Positions 6,946 through 13,896 of a stretch of DNA of 17,783 nt are shown here, one piece after another; within the stretch, counting starts at the first letter, position 1, and every line of letters begins with the position of its first letter. This DNA is from UBA6016 sp964568395 (GTDB lineage: Bacteria > Campylobacterota > Campylobacteria > Campylobacterales > UBA6016), in contig CAZMPN010000026.1 of the NCBI GenBank assembly GCA_964568395.1, positions 1 through 17,783 of the forward strand. The letters run 5' to 3'. The translations under genes and the position numbers were made by a program. The notes below the pieces were generated by a model. The model did not search any database and was not told the origin of the DNA. It saw only the letters and a list, made by a program, of their open reading frames with translations.

Positions 6946-7332
6946 ATGGTATTTGAAGTAAAAGCGCCGATACTCGGCTTTGACGAGCTAACCAAGGTTG
7001 AGCTTAGAGGCATTGATGATTTCTTTTCCAGCTTGAAAAACGCAGAGAAAAACGCTCCGGCGTTTACGCTAATCAACCCGTATGCGCTAAGGGAGTATTC
7101 TTTTGATATCCCTACAAGTATAAAAATACTTCTCGACCTAAAAGAAGATTCCAAAGTAGAGGTTTACAACATAGTAGTTCTTCAAAACCCTATTGAAAAA
7201 TCGGTAGTTAACTTTATAGCTCCGCTAATTTTCAACCACGACAACATGACGATGGGGCAAGTCGTCCTGGAGGCTTCAAAGTATCCTGATTTCGGCGTCG
7301 CAGAAGAGATCGCGGCGTATCTTCAAAAATAG
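6946..7332 (+). CDS. fliW: Flagellar assembly factor FliW
   Basis: This small cytoplasmic protein has 128 residues, close to the family's usual 130-150. In Campylobacter and Bacillus, FliW binds the global post-transcriptional regulator CsrA and also flagellin. Free flagellin thus releases or captures FliW and adjusts flagellin mRNA translation to filament assembly. Family features visible are the early ILGF, the central PAFTLINPYALREYSF, the VEVYNIVVLQNP strand and the late VVNFIAPLIFNHDNMTMGQVVL. The start at 6946 follows AAAGGGAGA at good spacing. The gene is a single transcription unit: divergent from valS and followed nine bases after its stop by a strong terminator. Both a sigma-70-like and a sigma-54-like promoter are visible upstream. 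Confidence 0.93.
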   Translation: MVFEVKAPILGFDELTKVELRGIDDFFSSLKNAEKNAPAFTLINPYALREYSFDIPTSIKILLDLKEDSKVEVYNIVVLQNPIEKSVVNFIAPLIFNHDNMTMGQVVLEASKYPDFGVAEEIAAYLQK

Positions 7333-7340
7333 AATCTCCC

Positions 7341-7374
7341 TAGAGCCCAGACGCGGGCTCTAATAATCTTTTTT
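7341..7374 (+). terminator. Rho-independent terminator of fliW
   Basis: A perfect 8-bp stem TAGAGCCC (7341-7348) / GGGCTCTA (7355-7362) with a six-base loop is followed by an AT-rich stretch and a run of six T (7369-7374). It begins nine bases after the fliW stop codon. Confidence 0.85.
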
Positions 7375-7381
7375 ATAAAAT
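7374..7381 (+). promoter_or_regulatory. Candidate -10 region for the helicase gene
   Basis: TATAAAAT directly abuts the T run of the fliW terminator and lies about 30 bases before the ATG at 7412. It is the only promoter-like sequence between the terminator and the next gene, so the terminator tail may double as the T-rich upstream part of this promoter. Confidence 0.4.
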
Positions 7382-7411
7382 CCTCTCCCAGTTTAAACAA
7401 AAAAAGTCGTC

Positions 7412-9433
7412 ATGCCCTACAAAAATCTAAATAAAGAGCAGCTAGAAGCTGTAAACGCGCCGTTTGGCAACACGCTTGTTATCGCGTCCGCCGGAACCGG
7501 AAAAACATCAACCATAGTCGCAAGAATATACCATCTGCTTGAAAAAGGCGTAAAACCCGAAAGCATCCTTCTTTTGACGTTTACAAACAAAGCCGCCGCG
7601 GAGATGATAGGGCGGTTAAAAAAATATTTCGACAAGGATGAAGTCGAGAAGATACAAGCGGGGACTTTCCACGCCGTTAGCTACAAGTGGCTAAAAAAGC
7701 TAAATCCGAGCCTCGTGCTAAAGCAGCCGGGAGAGCTTAAAACGCTTTTTAACGCTATACACGAAAGATATATGAATAGCGTCAAGTTCTATGACAACAA
7801 GCCTTATTCGGCCGGCTACCTGTATGACTTTTACGAGTCGTTTAACGCTTCTTGCGTGCCGAGATTGAAAGATTGGCTGGAGGTGTCCGCGCCGGCGCAG
7901 CTTGAGCATGAAAATATATACCTAAAAATTTTTGCCGAGTTTGAGAGGCAAAAGGACGAGTGCGGTTTCTTGGGCTTTAGCGATTTGCTTATCAAGGCGT
8001 CAAAGGCTTGCGAAGAGGGTAAGATAGAGCCGTTTTTTGAAGTCTTGGTGGACGAGTATCAAGATACGAACAATCTCCAACACCATCTCGTGGAATCGGT
8101 AAAGCCTAGATCACTGTTTTGCGTGGGAGACTATGATCAGAGCATATACGGGTTTAACGGCGCAAACATATCAATAATAGCGGGATTTGGCGAATCAAAA
8201 GAGAATGCGAAGGTATATACGCTTACCAAAAACTACCGCTCCACATCCAAAATACTACAGATAGCCGACAAAGTAATAAGGCATAACGATAGGATATATC
8301 CAAAAAAGCTTGAAGTCGTGCGGATGGAGGATCTGCACTCTCCTAGGCTGCTCATTTTCGACGAAGTGTTTGATCAGTATAAGAAGATAGCCGACCTAAT
8401 ACGCGAATCAAAGACAAGTTTTAACGAGATAACCGTCCTTTTCCGTAATAATTCGTCCGCGGACGGCATAGAGGCGTCTTTGAGGGAACATGGAATACAG
8501 TGCAAAAGAAAAGGCGGCGTAGGATTTTTTGAGGCCAAAGAGGTAAAAGCGCTGCTAGACATAATGACGCTTTCGGTAAATCCAAAGGATATTTTGGCGT
8601 TCATAAACGTATTCGAATATGCGAGCGGAGTCGGCGGGGCCACGGCAAAAGAGCTTTGCGACGCGCTCTTGCTTCTGGGCGACGGCTCTATAACGCAAGG
8701 GCTATTTCACCCGAACCCGAATGTAAAAAATCCGTTTGAGAATAGAAAACATGAAGTAGGGCTTTTCGACGATTTTTTTGAGCTAGGCAGCATCAGCAGG
8801 TTTAGGGAGCTTGGGCTGGAAGAGGGCGTTCTCGCAAATCCTGCGCTGAAACACCCGAAGCTCAATCAGGATGCGGCAATGTTTTTTGGGGAGTTTTATT
8901 CTCTGATGGGCAGGCTCTCCAAGATAAAAAACCCAAAAAACGCAGTCGATATCATAAAAGCCAGCAAGCTATACGAAGAGATCAAGAACTCTTTGGCCAG
9001 AAGAAGGGCTACGGGCAAAGATAAAACGGTAGATACCGGACTTTTTGAAAAAGCTTTGGAGAGGATAGATAGAAAAAACTATCTGCTTTCAAATCTGGCG
9101 TCGCACTACGACGATAAGCCTGGATTTTTGAACGCCATGATACTGGGCGCAGGAGAGATGGTTGAGGGCGAAGGTGTAAATCTGCTTAGCGTGCATGCGT
9201 CGAAGGGACTCGAATTTAAAGAGGTGTATGTGGTAGACCTCATGGACGGTAGATTTCCAAATAGAAAGCTCATCGCAAAAGGCTCAAGCATAGAGGAGGA
9301 GAGACGGCTTTTTTATGTTGCGGTAACAAGGGCAAAAGATAAGCTTGTGCTCTCATACGCCAAATATGACAAGATAAAAAAAGCCAGCTATGAGCCGTCC
9401 CAGTTTCTCAAAGAATCTGGGATGCTCGGCTAA
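7412..9433 (+). CDS. UvrD/Rep-family ATP-dependent DNA helicase (superfamily 1A)
   Basis: This 673-residue 3'-5' DNA helicase has the full set of superfamily 1 motifs: Walker A SAGTGKT (26-32), motif Ia TFTNKAA, Walker B VDEYQDT (213-219), motif III GDYDQSIYGFNGA (239-251), motif IV LTKNYRST, motif V VHASKGLEF and motif VI EEERRLFYVAVTRAK (628-642). It lacks the RecB/AddA nuclease domain and is slightly shorter than E. coli Rep/UvrD, so a repair or replication-restart helicase is likely. C. jejuni has a similar single helicase gene near valS as I recall (Cj0777). The ATG at 7412 has no good ribosome binding site, but the protein starts with the usual LNxEQLEAV. It ends one base before the stop of the convergent ctsF. 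Confidence 0.94.
   Translation: MPYKNLNKEQLEAVNAPFGNTLVIASAGTGKTSTIVARIYHLLEKGVKPESILLLTFTNKAAAEMIGRLKKYFDKDEVEKIQAGTFHAVSYKWLKKLNPSLVLKQPGELKTLFNAIHERYMNSVKFYDNKPYSAGYLYDFYESFNASCVPRLKDWLEVSAPAQLEHENIYLKIFAEFERQKDECGFLGFSDLLIKASKACEEGKIEPFFEVLVDEYQDTNNLQHHLVESVKPRSLFCVGDYDQSIYGFNGANISIIAGFGESKENAKVYTLTKNYRSTSKILQIADKVIRHNDRIYPKKLEVVRMEDLHSPRLLIFDEVFDQYKKIADLIRESKTSFNEITVLFRNNSSADGIEASLREHGIQCKRKGGVGFFEAKEVKALLDIMTLSVNPKDILAFINVFEYASGVGGATAKELCDALLLLGDGSITQGLFHPNPNVKNPFENRKHEVGLFDDFFELGSISRFRELGLEEGVLANPALKHPKLNQDAAMFFGEFYSLMGRLSKIKNPKNAVDIIKASKLYEEIKNSLARRRATGKDKTVDTGLFEKALERIDRKNYLLSNLASHYDDKPGFLNAMILGAGEMVEGEGVNLLSVHASKGLEFKEVYVVDLMDGRFPNRKLIAKGSSIEEERRLFYVAVTRAKDKLVLSYAKYDKIKKASYEPSQFLKESGMLG
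9398..9422. terminator. Hairpin at the convergent helicase/ctsF ends
   Basis: An inverted repeat inside the last codons of the helicase gene pairs TCCCAG (9398-9403) with CTGGGA (9417-9422). After one T-T mismatch, TTCT (9405-9408) pairs with AGAA (9412-9415), leaving a CAA loop. It lies beyond the ctsF stop on the minus strand and 13 bases before a T-rich stretch (from 9435) on the plus strand. It could end one or both transcripts, but a canonical T tract is missing. Confidence 0.3.
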
Positions 9434-9434
9434 C

Positions 9435-10676
9435 TTATTTTTTGACGACCTGGGCCATCTCCCACATAGGCATAAAGATACCGAGCGCCAGAAGTAGCAC
9501 AAAACCGGCTATGCCGCCTATCAAAAGCGGCTCTATCGCGGAAGAGATATTGTCCATTTTATTTTGGAACTTTTGGCGGTAATAATCGGCCGCTTTGTCA
9601 AGCATGGAACCTAGGCTTCCGCTCTGCTCCCCGGCGCCAAGCATCTGTATGATCATGCTTTCGTATATATCCGTCTCCTTCAAGGATGCGGTCAGCGATA
9701 GTCCGCGCTGTACGTTGACCGCTACACCGTATAGCTGTTGCCTGATATAGCTGTTTTCGACGCCTCTCGCTGATACGCTTAGCGCTTCTATTACCGGAAG
9801 CCCGGCTTTGTTTAACTCTTTGAATACGATAGTAAACCGGCTAACTAGACCTAGCCTCATCATTATGCCGACTATCGGGGCTTTTAGCAGTAGCCTGTCC
9901 ATCTTCAGTTTTATTTTGTCGTTCGTTGAATATATATATCTTGTCCCAAATACTGCGGCCGCTATCAATATAAGAAGAAAAACGCCGTAATGCGTCAAGA
10001 AGCTTTCGGTTCCGAGCAGTATTTTCGTAGGCAGTGGAAGGTCTGCCTTGAATTTGTCGAATACGCCTTTGAATTTTGGGACGACCACGATTATTAGAAC
10101 GGTAAAGGCTATTATCATAGCCATCACGACCGATATCGGGTATCTCAGGGCTTTTTTGATCTTTTCCCTGTTGTCTCTTATCTCCTCTAGTATGGCGGCT
10201 AGCGAATCCAGGGACTCCGCCATCGTACCTGTACGTTCGCCCAGCTCTATCATCGTAATGGTCAGTTTGCCTATCTCCTTTTCAAACTGCATCATTGATT
10301 GGGAGAGGCTGAGGCCGGCGTTTATATCGTTTAGGTTTTGGGTGAGTATTTCGCGCAGCCTCTCGTTTTCGGTGGCGGCTATCGCCTCTTTTAGTATGTC
10401 CGTAAATGAGAGCCCGGCGTTCGCCATGACGGCCATTTGCCTGATCGCGCTTATCTGGGCGTCGGCGCCAATCTTCTTTTTGCCGAATATATCCTTTATC
10501 TTATCCAGAGAAACCGTTTCGAATAGGGGCGGGTTTACCTCTTTGGCGCGAAGCACTTTATACCCTAGGCTATCCTTGGCGATTACTATGGCTTCTATTT
10601 TTGAGGCGGCCTTTATCGTCTCTTTTTGTTTTTTGCCGCTTTGCACAAACTCTATTTCGTAGTATTTGAGCGCCAT
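9435..10676 (-). CDS. ctsF: Type II secretion/type IV pilus platform protein GspF/PilC (CtsF, MshG-like)
   Basis: This 413-residue polytopic inner-membrane protein forms the platform that the assembly ATPase turns or pushes to assemble or retract the (pseudo)pilus. Two GspF domains can be seen (about 75-200 and 275-405), with hydrophobic segments at about 180-200, 229-248 and 383-403. The repeated cytoplasmic signatures are MANAGLSFTDIL with MIELGERTGTMAESL in the first copy, and LNKAGLPVIEALS with MLGAGEQSGSLGSML in the second. Length is normal (about 400). Its ATG (10676) follows the ctsE TAA with no gap (TAAATG), so translation is probably coupled; no strong ribosome binding site is seen. 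It is the last gene of the operon. C. jejuni ctsF is required for natural transformation; orthology is inferred from family and gene order. Confidence 0.93.
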   Translation of the reverse strand: MALKYYEIEFVQSGKKQKETIKAASKIEAIVIAKDSLGYKVLRAKEVNPPLFETVSLDKIKDIFGKKKIGADAQISAIRQMAVMANAGLSFTDILKEAIAATENERLREILTQNLNDINAGLSLSQSMMQFEKEIGKLTITMIELGERTGTMAESLDSLAAILEEIRDNREKIKKALRYPISVVMAMIIAFTVLIIVVVPKFKGVFDKFKADLPLPTKILLGTESFLTHYGVFLLILIAAAVFGTRYIYSTNDKIKLKMDRLLLKAPIVGIMMRLGLVSRFTIVFKELNKAGLPVIEALSVSARGVENSYIRQQLYGVAVNVQRGLSLTASLKETDIYESMIIQMLGAGEQSGSLGSMLDKAADYYRQKFQNKMDNISSAIEPLLIGGIAGFVLLLALGIFMPMWEMAQVVKK

Positions 10677-12344
10677 TTACAGTCTTGCCACCCTATATAC
10701 CTCTTCAAGCGTCGTGATGCCGGATACCGCTCTTCTGACGCCATCGACCAGCATCGTCTCAAAACCGCTCTCAAGCGCAAGCCTTTCTAGGTCGTGCTTC
10801 GAGACGTTTTTGGCTATGGCGGCGGCCATGTCGTCGTTTATCATCAATACTTCGCTGATCATCTCCCTGCCAAGATAGCCGGTGTTTGAGCATTTGTCGC
10901 ATCCGACGGCCTTGAAAAACGTCGCCTCTTCAAGATTTGGCATGACGTGCTCCAGCGGTTTTAACATGCTGGCGCTCACGTGCGCCTCGGCTTTGCAATG
11001 CGGACAGAGCTTCCTTATGAGCCTTTGGGCTTCGACGCCTATGAGTGAAGGCCCTACCAGATACGGCTCTATGCCCATATCTACCATCCTTGTGACTGCG
11101 CTCAGCGCATCGTTGGTGTGAAGCGTGGATAGTACGAGATGTCCGGTGAGCGCGGCTTGCACTGCGATTTTTAGCGTATCGAAATCCCTGATCTCGCCTA
11201 TCATGATGATGTCTGGATCTTGCCTTAGTATAGACCTGAGAGCGGAGGAGAAGGATAACCCGGCCCTTTCGTTGACTTGGACCTGCTGCACCATGTTTAT
11301 CTTGTACTCTACCGGATCCTCTACGGTTATAATCTTTTTGTCTACGCCTTTGATGGCGTTTAGCGCCGCGTAAAGGGTGGTGGTCTTACCGCTTCCCGTA
11401 GGTCCTGTAACCAAAATGATGCCGTAAGGTGTTTTTAGGGCTTGAGAAAAATTTCTGAAGTTGGTCTTATACATACCCAGATCTTCGAGGTTTATAAGCA
11501 CTTTAGCCTTATCCAAAATCCTCAGAACTATCGACTCCCCATAGGTTGTCGGCAGCGTGGAGAGCCTAAAGTCGTACTCTTTGTTCGCGCTAACAAGCGA
11601 GAATCTTCCGTCTTGCGGCTTTCTTTTTTCGGCTATGTCCAGATTGCCCAGCAGCTTTATTCTGGAAGCGAGGGGAGGGTAGATATCGGCGTCAAACGCA
11701 AAGCTCTCTTTTAATATCCCGTCTATCCTTGTCCTGACTATGCAGTTTCTCTCCGTCGGCTCTATGTGGATATCGCTCGATCTGGCGTATATCGCGCTCT
11801 CTATGATGACGTTGATAAGCTTCAATATTCCGGACGCTTCGCTTCCGTCACCGGCGGCGGACTGGGCTATCTCTTTTCTTATCTCGCCGGTTAGATCCCT
11901 AATGCTTTCGTTTACCTCGTACTGTCTGATCTGTTTTTCAAGATGGGTTGGGTTTGAGCCGACGACCTTTAGTATTTTTTTCGGGAAAAGCCTTTGTATC
12001 GCATCTTGCGCCGTCAAATCGAGCGGATCTTTGAATGTAAATACGACATTCAGCTCATCTTCCCTGATCGGGAATGCGCCATATTTTTTTAGTGTTTGCC
12101 CTCCGACTTTCGCCGCCAGTTTGGAGTCCGTATCGAGCCCGGTAATGTCCAGAAATTCCATTCCTTGCTGCTCCGACAAAACCCTGTATACTTGATCTTC
12201 CGATAGGTATCCTCTGTCGACCAGCACCTGCCCGACCCTTGTCCCGGTCTGTTTCGATTCTTCAAGACAGGAGTCGAACTCGTCTTGGGATACGAGCCCC
12301 TTTTGCAAAAGCAGATCCCCTAGCTTTACCTTTTGGACTAACAT
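10677..12344 (-). CDS. ctsE: Type II secretion/type IV pilus assembly ATPase GspE/PilB (CtsE, MshE-like)
   Basis: This 555-residue cytoplasmic hexameric ATPase powers pilus or pseudopilus assembly. The N-terminal GspE/MshE-N domain (about 5-150) is of the type that binds c-di-GMP in MshE. It begins with the MshE-like LGDLLLQKGLVSQDEF and repeats RVGQVLVDRGYLSEDQV, but binding here is untested. The catalytic domain has Walker A GPTGSGKT (314-321), the Asp-box region ITVEDPVEYKI, Walker B DIIMIGEIRD (378-387), the His-box STLHTNDALSAV, and a zinc tetracysteine C447/C450...C482/C485. All key residues look intact. The ATG at 12344 is preceded by AAAGGGG, which overlaps the stop codon of the upstream TPR gene. 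C. jejuni CtsE is needed for DNA uptake. Confidence 0.95.
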   Translation of the reverse strand: MLVQKVKLGDLLLQKGLVSQDEFDSCLEESKQTGTRVGQVLVDRGYLSEDQVYRVLSEQQGMEFLDITGLDTDSKLAAKVGGQTLKKYGAFPIREDELNVVFTFKDPLDLTAQDAIQRLFPKKILKVVGSNPTHLEKQIRQYEVNESIRDLTGEIRKEIAQSAAGDGSEASGILKLINVIIESAIYARSSDIHIEPTERNCIVRTRIDGILKESFAFDADIYPPLASRIKLLGNLDIAEKRKPQDGRFSLVSANKEYDFRLSTLPTTYGESIVLRILDKAKVLINLEDLGMYKTNFRNFSQALKTPYGIILVTGPTGSGKTTTLYAALNAIKGVDKKIITVEDPVEYKINMVQQVQVNERAGLSFSSALRSILRQDPDIIMIGEIRDFDTLKIAVQAALTGHLVLSTLHTNDALSAVTRMVDMGIEPYLVGPSLIGVEAQRLIRKLCPHCKAEAHVSASMLKPLEHVMPNLEEATFFKAVGCDKCSNTGYLGREMISEVLMINDDMAAAIAKNVSKHDLERLALESGFETMLVDGVRRAVSGITTLEEVYRVARL

Positions 12345-12353
12345 CTAACCCCT

Positions 12354-13073
12354 TTAGTATTCATCGTTTTTTATGTGCGAGATGGTCTCTTTTACCGCCT
12401 CCGACGGATTTGTCCTTGCGAAGTTATCCAGCGCGTTTAAAGCGTCTTGCTTGCGACCGAGCTTGTAGCTCGACTTTGCGAACATTATCCATGATCTTTC
12501 GTTTTTCGGGTCTATCGAATTTGCGTTAATCGCCCATTTTAGCGCTTTTTGATAGGAACCTTTCTTATAGAGCAGTTCCGATAGCGCGAGCGCCGTTTGT
12601 GCGTCCGGGTTTTTTGCGTATTTTTCGGCCAATGTATCGATCGGATCGGCGTTTTTTGTTTCTATGGTTATTTTTGGCGGCGTTTGCGGTTTTTGCTGTT
12701 GTGGGGATTGGACTACCCTGGTCTGCGTATCCTGTTGGCGTTGTTCCATTTTTGGTTCCAGATTTTTAAATTCCTCTTTTTTCTCTTCCGGAGATATTAT
12801 GACTATCTCTTTTTGAGGCTGCTGAACGGATACGGTCGGCGACGCCATAGGGGTGGCCGCAACAACCGGTTGGCTTTCGAGCGTCTGCCGTGTCGTATCG
12901 TTTATCTCCTGCTTTTGGCTTTGGGCGGCGCCCTTGCCGGAGAATATCATATACGCCGCTCCAAAGGAGAGTAGCGCTACCGCCGCAAAAGATGCGCTTA
13001 GATAACCTATTTTCTTATATTTTTGCTTTTTGTAGGCTATCCACTTTTTTTCAAGTTCGCCGAGTTCATACAT
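12354..13073 (-). CDS. Membrane-anchored TPR protein of the transformation/pilus cluster (MshN-like, CtsX position)
   Basis: This 239-residue protein has a basic cytoplasmic N-terminus (1-22) and one membrane segment (about 24-44). A long low-complexity linker rich in Gln, Pro, Thr and Val (about 48-140) follows. The C-terminal helical domain (about 150-232) is tetratricopeptide-like: ALALSELLYKKGSYQKALKW, then a second unit with SSYKLGRKQDALNALD. The topology resembles MshN, which lies between the MshM ATPase and the MshE ATPase in MSHA loci, and the order here is the same. In C. jejuni the membrane protein CtsX occupies this slot as far as I recall, and has been reported to work with CtsP; orthology was not tested, so no symbol is given. 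Its ATG overlaps the ctsP stop by eight bases (ATGTATGA), with AAGGCGGA upstream. The TPR part is probably periplasmic and may bind the secretin. Confidence 0.85.
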   Translation of the reverse strand: MYELGELEKKWIAYKKQKYKKIGYLSASFAAVALLSFGAAYMIFSGKGAAQSQKQEINDTTRQTLESQPVVAATPMASPTVSVQQPQKEIVIISPEEKKEEFKNLEPKMEQRQQDTQTRVVQSPQQQKPQTPPKITIETKNADPIDTLAEKYAKNPDAQTALALSELLYKKGSYQKALKWAINANSIDPKNERSWIMFAKSSYKLGRKQDALNALDNFARTNPSEAVKETISHIKNDEY

Positions 13074-13896
13074 TTATATATCCGCCTTCTATCGCCACCA
13101 TCTCGATATGCTTAGTTTTTATCTCCTTGTAGTTTATCTCCGACGGTTTCTCTTTTTCCAAAAACTCGTGGAAGTCGAACAGCTTGTATAAAAACTTCAT
13201 ACTCTCCCTGATATTGCCGTTTGTAAAGCCGTGGATGAGCTTGTAGCTCTTTTTTGTAAACATCGAAAGAGGCTGATTGAGGTTTTTTGAGAGCAGCTTC
13301 CTCTCTATAAAAAACCTAAGCTCGTCGGGCGTCAAAGGATTTAGCTCTACGCTCTCCCAGATGCGGCTTTGGAAGTGCGCTTTTGCTATCAGGTGTTCTT
13401 CGTCTATTTTATGCAAAGCGACGACGAATTTGAATATTTTCGTATCGGAAAGAAGCCTGATATATTCCATCTCTTTTTCTTCGTACAGTTGCGCCTCGTC
13501 CAAGAATATAAGGAAACTATCTTTTTCGAATGTGGAGCCGAAAAGCTCCATGATTTCAAAAAACGTCGGCTCGGACGGAACCGGTTTGTCGGAATTTGCC
13601 TTGAATATCCTGATAAGTTCTGCAGTTTGCATGAAAGTGGGGGTAGGGTAGTACAAGACACGCCCGTTTTCTTTCTTTATGTTTGCGCAAAGCCTACGAA
13701 TCATTGCCGTCTTCCCGCTTCCCGGATAGCCGTATAGAAGTATGATTTTTAGAGGTTTTTCGACGGCGTGCAGAAGTTTTTTATAAGCTTCGTTTACGCC
13801 GTCTATTAGTATGTATTCGCTTTTACCGTCTGAAAAATTCCTATTCTCGTCTACGAAAAGCTCTTTTGCGTCCGCAAAACTACTTGTCGAGGTCAC
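13066..13896 (-). CDS. ctsP: ExeA/GspA/MshM-type AAA ATPase (CtsP)
   Basis: This 276-residue P-loop NTPase has Walker A GYPGSGKT (56-63), Walker B FLIFLDEAQ (128-136), and the arginine-containing second half typical of ExeA/MshM ATPases (AKAHFQSRIWESVELNPLTPDELRFFIERKLL). Unlike Aeromonas ExeA, there is no C-terminal membrane segment or peptidoglycan-binding domain. It is therefore a cytoplasmic ATPase like MshM, probably attached to the membrane through the TPR protein encoded next. In C. jejuni CtsP is a nucleotide-binding protein needed for efficient transformation. The start is a GTG at 13896 that overlaps the end of ctsD by 17 bases, with AGGAT about six bases upstream. The overlap and rare start codon suggest translational coupling to the secretin gene at a lower rate. 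Confidence 0.92.
   Translation of the reverse strand: MTSTSSFADAKELFVDENRNFSDGKSEYILIDGVNEAYKKLLHAVEKPLKIILLYGYPGSGKTAMIRRLCANIKKENGRVLYYPTPTFMQTAELIRIFKANSDKPVPSEPTFFEIMELFGSTFEKDSFLIFLDEAQLYEEKEMEYIRLLSDTKIFKFVVALHKIDEEHLIAKAHFQSRIWESVELNPLTPDELRFFIERKLLSKNLNQPLSMFTKKSYKLIHGFTNGNIRESMKFLYKLFDFHEFLEKEKPSEINYKEIKTKHIEMVAIEGGYINV

Noticed and set aside
10048..10662. Long open frame on the plus strand opposite ctsF
   Set aside because: It is antisense to conserved GspF coding sequence, and its Ser/Ile-rich product looks like a shadow frame of hydrophobic codons.
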